The translations under genes were made by a program, and so were the position numbers. 64,000 nucleotides of DNA from Aureobasidium sp. EXF-3400. Taxonomy: Eukaryota > Ascomycota > Dothideomycetes > Dothideales > Saccotheciaceae. The stretch is from positions 62,001 to 126,000 of the forward strand of contig SWBL01000079.1 in the NCBI GenBank assembly GCA_024195585.1, given 5' to 3'. This document shows positions 21,602 through 33,818 of this stretch, piece by piece. Position 1 is the first letter of the stretch. Each line of letters begins with the position of its first letter. Below the pieces are notes generated by a model, which was given only the letters and a program-made list of their open reading frames with translations, had not been told where the DNA came from and made no database searches.

Positions 21602-22705
21602 TATCCCCCTTGCACATTTTCCCCCATTGCTTCCTTATTCCCTTTGCTTGCGCCATTTCCCGTTTTGTTTGCCCACACACACATTCCCCCATTTTGCTCT
21701 TTAATGAGAATCACGAATTGCTTGCTGGTGTCCCCGTTTTGCCCTTTTCTTCCTCTACATAAAGGCGAATTTTCTGCTTTCTTGGGCTGGAGATTTGCTT
21801 TTGTGTCTTCTTGTTGCTTAGCTAGTTCTCGTTTGCTTGATTCAGCAAAGTTACAAACATAATTCTCATCTCTGCCTCCCTTTATCTTGTGTTTGTCTTT
21901 GTTTGAATGTCAGTGTGATGTGTGGTTCTTCTGTTTGTCTTCTCGCGTGCTTGGACTTGCTTCTATGTAGGATGACTACGTAGGACGACATATGAGTAGG
22001 GATGGGTTCGGGTCACTGCATGTAGCTATGCTACAGTGTTGCGATTGATAGCTACAGCATAGCTACAGCACGGAAGTGTCGCCAGAACTGTCCCTACTTA
22101 TGGCAGTGAATGGAGATATACATGAGAAGAACGAAAAGGGATTCGCAATCACACAAAGCAAATTGTTTGATAAGGGGAAGGATCGGAAAAGAGTGTAGCA
22201 TGATAAAGAAACAGATTAGAGATCGTGTGGGTTTGCTCGGAGGCACGCTTGGGAATCTCGCTCACATGGGTTTCCGAGATTTTGAGGCACACCAATGCAA
22301 TCAGCAACTAGAATACACTTATGTGATAAAGAAACGATTGCACAACAGACAAGTGAACATATGATCAAGAAGAGAGAGGCAAAAAGCTCAATTGTCGTTG
22401 AGAAAAACGTCCGTAAATCATAGACAGGGTGACACCGACCTCCAACGGCCTTGGGGGGGAAAAAAGAGTAGAGAAAACAGGTCGCAAGCCAACAAATTTG
22501 GAGATGCGAGGGAAATATAAGGTATCATTTCGAAAAGTAGAATCTCTAGATATACAAGGAAATGAAAAGCAAGAAAGCAAGGCTATTGAAACACCGATCA
22601 TAAAAACACCGCGACCAGAAACGCTGGAAACAAACATTTCTTCCTGTTCGATACACCTATGGAGAAGGAACCACCGCCCCTCCTGGCCCCCCGAATCATG
22701 ATTCA
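21602..22705. other. convergent intergenic region, 1104 bp
   Basis: Lies between the 3' ends of the DUF3824-like gene and the histidine kinase gene. No gene is supported. It is pyrimidine-rich near 21605-21700 and contains the inverted repeat listed separately. Confidence 0.6.
22021..22067. repeat. 12-bp perfect inverted repeat (hairpin)
   Basis: TGTAGCTATGCT at 22021-22032 is the exact reverse complement of AGCATAGCTACA at 22056-22067, with a 23-nt spacer. It could form a hairpin in DNA or RNA from either strand between two converging genes. No coding frame or transposon is evident around it. Confidence 0.6.
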
Positions 22706-25700
22706 CTACTTCATTACCTTGAACGCCGATACGCTCCTTGTCGGAAGAGCGGGCAAAGCGGGATTAACAGTAGTTGGCGTGGGAGTCTCCTGCCCATCTC
22801 TTTCCCCATCAACCTCTTCCCCATCAGCAACGGCAGGAGCCACAGTCGGAGCAGCAGGAGCAGTCGGAGGCGTGGACATAGCCACTCCATCAAGCACCTC
22901 CTGACTCAACAAATTCGCCTGTTGTTGCAAATTTGTTATCGTTTTTGGCACTTGATTCAGATATCCCTCCAGCATTTGCTTCAACACATTTGCTCTCACG
23001 GGTTTGGCCAAGTAATTGTTCATTCCAGCCTCCAAGCACTTTTCCTTGTCGCCGCGGATTGCTGATGCTGTCATGGCGATGACCAAGACTTCGCGAACGA
23101 TAGGGTCGGGGTGTGCGCGGATGGCTCTGGTGGCATTATAGCCGTCTAGCACGGGCATTTGGACGTCCATGAGGACCAGGTGGAAGGGTGTCCCGGCTTT
23201 GCTTGCTGCAGCGAGAGCGTCGACGGCTTGTTGGCCGTCCCCGTAGGCTTCGCACTTGAAGCCTAGCTTCCTTACAAAGCTAATGGCGATCTTTGCATTC
23301 AAAGGGTTATCCTCAGCCACGCAGATGCGGAGCTTGTCGCGCGGAATATGGGCCAGACCGATGTATGAGGATTTCTTCATCTCATCTTCGCTGGGTTTGT
23401 ACATTGCTGCCATGGGATCGGCTGGTGGACCCACTGCTCCGTTCTCGGCTCCAGGTCTTATTTTCTGGAAAGGCAGGGAGAAGGAAACGGTTGTTCCTAC
23501 GCCAATTTCACTCTCGAGCCAAATTCTTCCGTGGAGGACTTTTTCGATGATGGCTTTGCAGATGGAGAGACCGAGGCCGGTGCCGCCGTAGCTGCGTGCT
23601 GTGCTGCTGTCTGCTTGACTGAAAGGTTGGAAGAGCTTCTTTCTCTGTTCTTCTGTGATGCCGATACCTGTGTCCGTGACGCTGCAAGTCACCTGAACGG
23701 TATCCTCGGTTTCGTGCTCGATGAATGCTCTGATAGTAACTGTTCCCTTTGCAGTAAACTTGTACGCATTGCTAAGCAAGTTCATGAAAATCTGATGCAA
23801 GCGTACAGGATCACTCATGACGAGCAAACTCGAGGGCATCTCAAGCTTCTCGACAGTTCGCAATCCTTTTTCCAGATTGGTATAGGAAAGCGCCCTAACA
23901 ACCTCGGAAATTGTTTGAGTCAAAGATAGCTGTACGGAATACACAGCCATCTTTTCAGCCTCGAGTTTGCTGAAGTCCAAAATATCGTTGATGACTGAAA
24001 GCAAAGTGTCGGCGCAAACGCGGATGCTGTCTGCATAGCCTTCTTGTTCGTTGTTGAGATTGGTACCCTTGAGCAGCTCGGACATACCAATGACACCGTT
24101 CAGGGGAGTGCGCAGCTCGTGAGAGACGTTCGCCAAGAACATACTCTTCGCCTTCGCAGCTTCCTCTTTGAGCTTGACCATCTCCATAGCTTTGGCTTCT
24201 GCGACCTTGGCTTTCCGCTCGGCTTCACGTGCCTGCTCGAGTGCCTGCCTCTGCACTTCAAGCATAGAAGAGTTGCTCGCCGAGACCTTCTGAACTTTCT
24301 TGAAAAGTAATGCGTTCGCGATCGAGATCGAGATCTGGTTGACAAGCAGGCGGAGAACGGTGATGTTGCGTTGTGATAGCGAGTTGGGAGGTCCTTCGAT
24401 GTAGATTGAGCCGAGTAGGGTATCGTCACCATGTAAGATGGGCAAGGCAATCACAGCCTTGCCTTCAGGGTACTTCTGTCTCCAAGATGCAGGCATGTTT
24501 GCAAATCGCTCATCGTCGAGTACATTGCGCAGGAAAAGTTCCTCCTTGAACCGCAGGACGTAGAATGTGATCTGCTTTGATAACGGATCGTCGATGTCGC
24601 TGATTGCTTGTCCGACATTGTCTTGGTAAGAAATGTCCGGCCCTCCTACAGCAGCGACGTTCCAACCTATTTCATCATCGTTGACGACAAGACCACACAG
24701 AGCGGCTCCTGTACTGTCCACAATGATGTTGGTCAACTTTGCAAGCAACTTGTCGACCCTGAGCTCCGAGGACAGCAGTTGTGAGGACTCCAGAATACTG
24801 GCAAGATCGATCATATCAAGACCGACAGCAGAGAAACCACCTTGCAGATCATGCTGTGTTTCGTGCTGATATGATGTCGTGTTTGCACTTGGAGTCAACC
24901 ACTCATTCGTTCGATCACCAGACGCTTCGGGAGCTTCGTTCTGCACCATGGTGAACGAAATATTCTCGTTCTCGACCGTCTGAGTACCTGCATCTGCGTT
25001 CCCGAAACTCCTAGAGCCAATCAACAAGAATTCATGCCTCTCCTTGACGTGATCAGCCTTTGCCGTAGCAGAGATACGGCGATATGCAGAGATTGCGTCT
25101 CGGATCATCGCGCGCGCAGGACGAGTAGCTCCTCTTCGAACCAAAAAGTCACCATATAGCTCGTAGCACAAAGCCTCATCTGAGAGGAGACCATGCACCA
25201 CTGTATGATCGACGGCGGCCTCATATGACAACGTGGCTATATCAGATCGGTTCTCGATGTCACCAACCTCAGCGCGAAGAAGGTGTAACCAAACAGCAAA
25301 GTTTGATTCATTGATGCGACTCGCCGTCTCAATCTTGGCCTTGAACTTGTAAATGTTTTTGAGAACATCTTCGCGATCAGCACAATTCGGCTCTTCACGC
25401 AACCTCGCAATCATGGCCATTGAAATGTAGAAGTAGCAGTAGTAGGCATGTCGTATGCACCAAACACTCGAGATGGACTCCAGCACAGAGTCGGCGAGTA
25501 CGAGAGCCTCGCGCCAGTATCCAAACCTATACAAGATAGCAACTCTGTAGCTGTTGTAAAAGAAGAGGGGTCGAACGGCAGCCGTGGAGTGAGACTGGAT
25601 GAAGTCGACGTATTGTTGCGTTTGATGGAAATCGTCATCAAAAATATGCGCCGCTTCACGCCAGTTCGTCCTGCCTTGTAACGCTTGAATCCATTGGCGT

Positions 25701-28700
25701 ACTGAAACAAGGAAGACACCTCCACGCAGATCGGTAGGCCACTCTGGGAAGTCCTCGTTTTGGTACTGGATATATGCACCGACTTCCTCGAAATTGTGAG
25801 AGCTCCACAACTTGTACGCACACATGACACCGACGTTCAGCAGGTGGACTAGCTTGTCTCCAGCGAGGACGGTCGCCTCCATACCGCGTTCCAACATCGG
25901 TACTTGGTCTGCGATATCTGAAACGAAGTGTCCAAGGAAAAGGCTGTGCAGTGTGACACCACGGCCGATCGTATAGGAATCGGTGTCGAAGAGATCGAAG
26001 AGCTTCAGAGCTGTGTTGCCAAGTTCGACGCCCTTCTCAATCATCTCAAAACGACCGATGGCAATAGATGCTAGATGAACAAATCCCACAGCAATCTGTG
26101 GGAAGAGTCCCTTTTCGAGGAACAACCGCATCATTTTCAAGGTCAGATAGTAGAACAATAAAGAATCGGTCCAGAACCCGGCGCTGAGAAGCTCAATCAT
26201 GACAGCTGCCGTTGTGAAGAGATTTTGGTCGATTGGCGCATCCCTTCCTTCGAAGAGTTGTCGATCAGTGATGTCGACAAGACCGATAACCTCGTGAAAT
26301 TCCTTGTCGCACTCTTCGTAAGTCGTGTCGAGGATCTCAATACCAAGATCGGCCAGAGCACGCTTCATGTTCAAAAAAGCGATATGGGCGTTTCCTTTTT
26401 GTGCGTGCATTCGACTTTGAATGATGAATGCCGGGGTCTTGTCGGCAGCAGCTTTGGCATTTGACATGATTTCATGAAGAATGATTTCGGCCTCGTCAAG
26501 AAACCCGAGATACCAATACGATGCGGCTGCTTTGGTCATAAGAGTCAGTGTCTCCTGATAAGAACCCTCTGGCGAATTCCATGGATCGTCGGGGAGTAAC
26601 ATTAGACAGTGCTGAAAAAAGTAGAGCGAGATCGATCTTGCTCCCTGCTCTCGGGCGGTCTCTGCTGCCTGATAAAGCAGGTCCCTGAATGGGCCTTTGC
26701 CAATGTTGGGCCGAGCCTGAATCGCCTCCACTGCGTTGCAGATATGTCTGGCTTGGTCGAACAAAAGTTGAGTAGGTTTCGTAGCGCTGTCGTAAGGATC
26801 GTGGTACATCAATGATGCCGAGATGATGTAGTGCATCTCCTCCTTCCGACAGTCCTTGGCAAGGAGTTCGGCCGCTTGCATGTATCTGTCGTGTGAGAAT
26901 CTGAACTTGTCTTCGTCCTCTGTTGCCACGATGATATAAGAGCTGATAGCATCCTGCAAGCCAGTTACTGGATCTTTCTTTGGCGGTAGGTATTCATCCT
27001 TAGACTGCTTGGAACAGTCGCAACTCATGACTCGCTTCACGAGAGTAAATGAAAACGTGTTTCCTATGAAAGCAGCCCAAGAGAGCACAGATTTACAGTC
27101 GTCCGAGAGATCCTCGAGTCGCTTCACAAGGTAATTGTTCGTTGAGAATTGATTGGCGTCTGGCGAAGCGAATTCGTCGAAGGTTTTGTCAAGGTCGAAT
27201 TCCCATTGTGATGATCGCCACGAGTAGTATATGCAATGCTTCCGGTAGCAAGAATCAAGCATCTCTCGAACAAAGAACGGGTTGCCAAGAGTTGCTTGCT
27301 GAATGACAGCAGCGAGGGGTAGAACATACTCGGGAGAGCGGTGCAGAGTTAGGGCTACGTATTTGGACGTGTCCTCCTCAGTAAAAGGCTTGAGGTCAAT
27401 TTTGGTCGCTTTCTCTAGTAAAGGTCGGAGTTTGGCGGGGAGTGCTTCTTCATCACGGTAAGTAAGAACGAGCACTATAGGTATCTTGACCTGAACGATA
27501 CTCGTTAGAAGCTCAATACTCTCTTCGTCCGCGAACTGTAGATCATCAAGCGTCAAGCAGATGAATTTCTGCAGTGCTAGCAGTCGCAACACGTCAAGGA
27601 AGGTGCGAACAAAACGGTTTGACTTGCTCGAATTACTGCCTCCCGCGCGTAACCAATCAGAAGCTGTATCTCCACTGCTGCCACACTTCTCACGAGGCAG
27701 CCGTAGCGAGGCAGAGTCTGAACTCAAAGAAGATTGGTGAGTAGGAAACTGAGACAGTAGCCAGGGCGGAAGATCGAGGAAACCAGAAAGGAAGCCCCAG
27801 TACGGCTTGATGTATGTACGAATATTGTCGTGGAAAGGGGTTGAAACGTCTCCTTCGGAAAAGATTTGACGGAAAAGAGAGGACATCACGCGCACCACTG
27901 GCTCGAAAGGTGCCCGTTTGACTTGGTCGAATTTGGCTGACGCGTAATAGCCATATTTTCTCGACATGTTCTGCACGTCATGCAATAGAGAACTCTTTCC
28001 AAGTCCTGCAGCGCCGCTGAGACACAGAACCTCGGTGTGGCCAATCTGCTTGAGGCGTTGTGCTGCGCGAAGGGCAGATCCTTCGGATTGACCAGTCATA
28101 GAATTCGAAACACTAGACCTTTGGCTGCTCTCAAGGTTATACACGGAAGGCCTGCTCTCTAAAGACGGCTTGTGCTCCAGTTCGGCACCATTGTAGGCTA
28201 CATTACTGCCTTGCGAGCTGTGTTCATAGTGCAGCTTCGAAAGTTCAGGTCGCTCTGCTGAGAGAGAGGGTTTGGGCTCATGCTCAACATCAGCATTTGA
28301 ATCTGTGCTCTGGGACATGATATCGTCCAAGAGGCCGCTTTCATGCCGATCAGGCCTTGTAGGCGTCGAAACCGAGGCCGAAGAGTGCGAGCTCAGACTA
28401 AGGTTATGCAAGCTTTTCTTGGAGGTCGAGATGGCTTGGGAAACACGCAAAGCAGAGTTTTCAATGACATCGAGGATTACTTTTCGTTGCTCATCGCGCC
28501 CAATCTGCGAGTTAGGCAAGTTGAAGAAGCAAGAGACATCCTTGGAACCCAGTTTGAAAGACTGCAGTGCGTCGACATCACCTTCGGATAACAGCCTCTT
28601 GATCTCGAGTAGATCGTATTTCAATCCGGAGGAGCTCTGGTAGCGGTCTCCCATCTTCTTCTGTGTCATTCTCTGTATGACGTTCGAGATAATTTGGGGC

Positions 28701-29798
28701 ACATCAGTGCGTACGCTATCAACTGCAGGGACACGGCGAGACAACAGGTTCTGCATGATCTCAAGAGGGTTGCCTCCATGATAGGCGGGTACTCCAGTCA
28801 GCATAGTCCAGAACAGGATACCAAGCGAGTATATATCGGTCCTTGTATCGGGTTCAGCAGGCATGCGACCAGTCTGCTCCGGAGCTATAAACTGCAGACG
28901 GTTTTCAACGCCAGCTTCAGAGGTCAACGAGCTCCATCCAGCAGATGTAAGGCCATTTTCGAAGGAGCGAGCACCAGAACCAAAATTGATCAAGCGCACA
29001 GTTCGATTCTCCTTGCTAAAGTGGAAGGCATCACCGCGAAGCTCTCCGTGGACCAACTCTCTGCTGTGGTGAAGGATCTCGCAACATTCAGTAGCTCCGA
29101 TAGCGAAATCGAGAAAGAGGCCGATAGGTAGTACTTCGGGAATGGGTGAATGGTCAGGTTCGGGGTGTGCGAGTGGACTGAGGGGCGTGGTAGGCAGCTG
29201 CTGTGGGCGACGTAGACCTGGACCGAACTCGACCAGCTCTTTCATGTAGTCGCCGCCACTGTCCGGGGCTCGGGCAATGAAAGCGACGAGGGAGACTTCT
29301 CCCGGTTGGCGCGGCGGGAGTCTGCGGAACTCGATAGGGTCTATGAAGTGGAGACAGTCGGGGTCGTCTTCTGCTTTTAGCCTCTTTGCTAGACCAAACT
29401 CGCGCTCAAGGCGAGTCGTGTGGCGGGAGATGCGTGCGACGACATCGTAGCCCTGTTGTGCATCAGATACGCTCCGTTCGCTCTCTTTGTCTCTATTTCT
29501 TTCTATCGTCTCGCGGTCTTTTCGGCGGTCCTTGCTGGTAGATCTACTTGATGGTTTGCTTGATTTGCGATCAACGGGCTGTGAAGCACGGCGGTATCCA
29601 TGGACGTGCCAGTTGTCGTAGGACTGTACTCTATCGTCAGCAAGATGACGTCTCTCTAACAACGCGTTGGCATACCGAATGGAAAGGAGCAATGCTATCA
29701 TCCCAGTCGTAGGCAGGGGCCTCAGTTCGTAGTCGTTCAAACAGGCGGGCGACCAGAAACTGAGTGTCCAGTTCGGCCTTGACTCTGGCCTCCATCAT
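22706..29798 (-). CDS. group X hybrid histidine kinase (kinase-like, AAA-ATPase, GAF, HisKA, HATPase, receiver)
   Basis: Exons (minus) 29798-29676 and 29623-22706 give 2346 residues; the ATG is preceded in frame by a stop. Order of domains: a serine/threonine kinase-like domain (about 50-400), an AAA/TPR-like region with Walker A GAAGLGKSS (about 580) and LTLDDLQFAD, and a GAF domain (about 1650-1800). Then come HisKA with NVSHELRTPLNG (about 1870), HATPase with NLLSNAYKFT and GGTGLGLSI, and a receiver with phospho-Asp in LVLMDVQMP (about 2190). This is the architecture of S. pombe Mak2/Mak3 and Candida Chk1, which sense peroxide and signal through Ypd1 to Skn7- and Ssk1-type regulators. The kinase-like domain has HGELRGD for HRD and INFG for DFG, so it is probably a pseudokinase. 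Confidence 0.93.
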
Positions 29799-30632
29799 GT
29801 TCTAGGGGTCTTATTGGCCTGATTGTGGCCGTCGCAGCTGTCTATGCGCGCATGAGAGAATTCAAGGGTCTTGTCGTAAGTAAGATGTCATGGACCAGAT
29901 CAAGACTTGACTGAGAGAAGCACTCTGTTTCGTGGACAAGACGACCGACAACCAAGTTTGACGATGCGACAAGTTCACCATCTGTCTCCACAAGGCTGGT
30001 CAAAACCGCCCTGTACGTAGCCGCCGCTTGAGCCAACTCATCCAAAGCTTATGCGCATTCCTATCTCGGACTATTCCTGTTTGGTGTTATATGACTGCTA
30101 GTCATATTTCTTGTACCAACACACTTGTGCTCTTCTGCAACTCTAACCAAATGGCCATCCAGTGCGATCATAGCCGTCCAACAATACATGAAGCGTCTGA
30201 AGCTTGAGCCCCGACGGCAGCTTTAGAGCGCATGCCGCCACGGATCGTCACTCTCTGTGCCTTGGCTAAGACCGTGCTCCCACGAACTACTCCGCGTCTT
30301 TTCCCATCCAATACTCTGCCGCGTCGTTCTCGCTATCGATTGCTATGAACTGACCCCTGATCTGCTTCTACTGCAAACCCGTCTTAGCCGCAGAGATTCT
30401 CTGTCAATTCCGAGTTTGACATGCCACTGTTTCCCTCTCCCTGCATACCTATAGGCCTTAGCAACAACAACGAGATATAAAAGTGCCGAGAGTCTATAGA
30501 CATGACGCAACTCACAAAACATCATTGAACAGTGAGCGAAAATGGGACCGAAAGTCAAAAAAATCGAACAGGTTTGTCATTATTAACTACAATCGTACAG
30601 TTGATTACTTGAACATCGTGAATGGAAAAGTT
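29799..30632. other. intergenic region, 834 bp
   Basis: Presumed promoter of the histidine kinase gene (minus) and 3' flank of the App1-domain gene. No gene is supported. Confidence 0.55.
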
Positions 30633-32308
30633 CTAAAGGAACATGAACATGGCAGCTCCAAGTGCTGCGACAAGAGCCAAGGAGCTCTGTGCACCAACAA
30701 CGTCCTTGCTCTTGAACGCAGATGCTCCACTCTTGCCAGTCTTGTTGGCAGAGCCGGTGGCAGAAGCGTTGACAGCAGTGGGACTGTCGCCAAGACCGAG
30801 AGGCAGGCCCTGGTATCCAAAGGTCAGGTTCTGGGCAATCGACGCGTTGTAGCACTGTCCGTTGGCAATGTCGAGATTGCTAAGATCATCAGGGTTCAAG
30901 AAGAACATGTACTTCTCCTGGTTGAGATCCTTGAAACCGCTGGTGTCGTAGGGGAATTTGTCACCAGAGTCAGTGGCAGTGGTGTTGCGCAGGAAGATGC
31001 ACTGCACTTGGTCGGGGTAGGTGGTTGCCATCAGGGGATAATCCTTCATTACATCGCTGTTCGAGGTATCGGCGACAAGGATGAACTTTCTCTCAGGGAA
31101 GGTCTCGAAGATCTTGGTGAGAAGGAACTTGCGGATGGAAAGAGTGGCAGAGACATCGGAGAAGTTGAGAGGACGGGTATCGAACGATCCACCAGGGTAG
31201 TGGGAGTAGGTGAAGTTCATGTACTCTCTGGTGACTTGCTCGGGGGTGGTTGTCAGGTAATGGAAGTGCATGTTGGGCAGACTCTTGCTCCAGTTGGCGT
31301 AGATGTCGGGCATGTTTTCCCATGGAACGTACTCCTTTGCGAAAGAGTTGAGAAGACCCTGAGAAGGCTCGTAGATCTTTGTGATACGGAGAATATCTGT
31401 GGATGGAGTCAGAGAGGTGCAATTGGGAATAGGATGTGAAACTTACCATCGATATCACTGACAACGGTAAGACCGGTAGTGGGTACAAGGTAGGCGGTCG
31501 AGTTGCCAATGGAAGCGCCCTCGACGTGTGTGTTCAGACGCTGGACCTGATCGGTCTCGTTTCCGTTCATGAGACCATTCCCGTTGATGGGGACAAAGAC
31601 ATCAAAGTCACCCTCGACGGTGGTGTTGTAAGGAAGATTGATGGTCTGGTTTCCGCCGCTAGGGGTGACGGCACCACCACCGCCGGGCTCGCCTGAAGAG
31701 CCTTGCGAGGCGGCAGGGTCAAGGTGAATAGGTGCGACGGTCACGTTTCCTTGCTGAATGACGAAGATGGAAGCGGTCACGTTACGGGCTCTGTCAGCCT
31801 GGTCCTGAGGAAGATCTTCGACAGAAGTATCAACGAGGAAGATATTGGCCAGGCGATTAAGGTCAGCGGTAGAGGTGTTGGGCTGCTTGTAGACATTTCC
31901 GTGGAATCTCACGTTCCAGCCAGACTCGGTCCAGTTGGCGTAGGGGTCAAGGTTGAGGACCTGGGTGGGTAGTGCAGCGACCTCTGCATCGTTGAGACCG
32001 AGCGACGAAACAACAGCGTCTCCAGTAGGGAAGCCCTGGAAGAAGTTTGGGATACCGGATGCGACCCATGAAGGAAGGTCTGAGCCAAGTCCACCAAGAA
32101 TTGAGCCAATGTCCGACTTGACGTCGCCAATAAGATCACGACGGAGTGGCCCTGTACGCGAAGGGGAGTTATCGACAGGCGATCCGGTCACCTGAGCTGC
32201 CAGAGGCTCGGCTTGGAAGACGCGACGAGGTGTAGGTGCTGGTGAAGCAGTTGCGACGCTGTATAGCGATGCTTGGAGCAGGGCTCCGTAGGCCAAAGAA
32301 GAACGCAT
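30633..32308 (-). CDS. secreted App1-domain protein (DUF2183, phosphatidate phosphatase-like)
   Basis: Exons (minus) 32308-31447 and 31396-30633 give 541 residues. The protein starts with a signal peptide (MRSSLAYGALLQASLYSVAT). The catalytic-domain start TGLTVVSDIDDILRITKIY (DIDD at about 285-288) matches the App1 DxDxT region. Further domain motifs are PNMHFHYLTTTPEQ, YMNFTYSHYPGGSFD and FPERKFILVADT. Many N-glycosylation sites are present. The tail is Ser/Thr/Gly-rich and ends in a hydrophobic run (LALVAALGAAMFMFL), as in GPI-anchored proteins. Yeast App1 is a cytosolic actin-patch phosphatidate phosphatase; this member looks extracellular. The nucleophile motif has Ile in place of Thr at position five, so activity is uncertain. 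The single intron splits the last Asp codon of DIDD. Confidence 0.85.
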
Positions 32309-33079
32309 GGTTGCCGCGGACGCTAATGAAGCTTAGCCTTGCTTGTGTTCAGGCGGACGCGTCGACGAAAAGACTGTTTGTAGGAGGAGCGACAGTAGGT
32401 GCGTGAATACAAGGAGTTGAAACCGTTCAGACAGACACGCGACAAAGAGCCAGGAGCTGAAGCGACGATCCAAAAAGCTGGAAGTTGGCGTTGTATATCC
32501 TTATAAACAAGCCTAGCCCCCTCAGCCCGCCCCGTAAGATAATCAGGGATTTGCCCCGAGCCGGATGACGTTGAGCAGATTTCGCATCACCATCAACAAA
32601 ATCCCGTGCGTCTCATGCCCGCGGAGAGCGCAACCTGTTTAGCATTGAGAATCTTGAAATGTGGAATCTGAAACTTGATCGCGCGGATATCGGCTACTTT
32701 GGTACTTTCTATCAGACACAGAAGACGTTGTTACCTTTATGCTGACCGTGCAAAACGATACACTGTACGGAGGTACATAATTACACGGAACCCTGCATGC
32801 AGATCTAGACTGCAGAACACGTGCTATAATAAGATTGAACCTCTGCAAACTCCTTCGTGTTCATCGGGCGCACAGTCTCGCTTTCTCAGCAGATAACAAT
32901 TGTGAAGAACTCGCAGAAGCAGAAAACCATTATGCCGTAACGAGACGAGAGCCTCAGGAGGCGGCGCTCAGAACGCCAAGCGAGAATCCTCCCAAAATTT
33001 GCTGCTGCCTCCAGAGTAAAGTGTATACCAAACCCTGCATCTTTCCTGACGATCATCAAATCTTACACAACAAAACAAC
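32309..33079. other. divergent intergenic region, 771 bp
   Basis: Between the start codons of the App1-domain gene (minus) and the acetyltransferase gene (plus). A TATA-like TTATAAA on the plus strand near 32500 could serve either direction. No gene is supported. Confidence 0.5.
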
Positions 33080-33707
33080 ATGGCGCTTCCACCAGTGATC
33101 ATTTTCGAGCCTGGCAAACATGACTATCTCATACCTGCATTTGCTTTTATTCATGAAGACTGTATCGAAACGGACCACACTCTAGCAACCTTCCAACCAC
33201 CATTTCATCACGAGAACCGCGAAACTCCTGATCCTAGAGTTCTCGAATACTGGAAGAATAATGCTGCTAGAGCTGCTGAAGACACAAAGGTCATTTTCAT
33301 GCAGATGGCGGTTTCCGAGAGCGGTCAGGAGGAATTGGCAGGCTACGTCGCGCTCGGGAGCCAGGCTTCTGAGACAGGACCATTCAGAGGCAGTGTCGAG
33401 AAGCTTCTGGTCAGTCCAAGGTACAGGAGGAGAGGAATTGCAAGGCTTCTCATGTCCAAGCTGGAGGAGGTGGCACGGGTGAGAGGAACTACCTTGCTGG
33501 TAAGAAACTGATGAATGCTTTTCAAGAGTCTAGCTAAAACTGACTACACACAAGACTCTCGATACCGAGGCTGGTAGTCCTGCAGAGGGTATCTACCCTC
33601 GACTTGGTTACACCCGGCTTGGTGAAATCCCGAGATATGGTGTGTCTCCCAAGGACGGAAGATTGGTTGATGAGGTCTTCTTTTACAAGGATCTCAGGTC
33701 GACATGA
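33080..33707 (+). CDS. GNAT-family N-acetyltransferase
   Basis: Exons 33080-33499 and 33555-33707 give 190 residues. The acetyl-CoA site is visible as VEKLLVSPRYRRRGIARLLM, matching the GNAT V-x-x-x-x-R/Q-x-x-G-x-A pattern, followed by the C-terminal GIYPRLGYTRLGEIP. It transfers an acetyl group from acetyl-CoA to an amine; the substrate cannot be told from sequence. Length is typical for a stand-alone cytosolic GNAT. The intron 3' site is AAG rather than the usual CAG/TAG; the frame requires it. It ends 111 bp from the convergent AIM24 gene. Confidence 0.88.
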
Positions 33708-33818
33708 TATTCGGTCGGGATTTGAAGGTCGGATGATCCGAATGCTGAAAGGTGAAGAGATATGGTCATGCAAAGAGATAAATGTACAAAGGTTCCCTTG
33801 AAGAAAAGGAGTGGATCA

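Noticed and set aside
29624..29740. alternative start of the histidine kinase inside what I call intron 1
   Set aside because: A 52-nt GT-AG intron in phase 0 joins to an upstream exon whose ATG is preceded by an in-frame stop, giving a better N-terminus.
30483..31439. 318-codon plus-strand open frame
   Set aside because: It lies antisense to the App1-domain gene, whose domain motifs and intron are clear; the antisense protein shows no domain.
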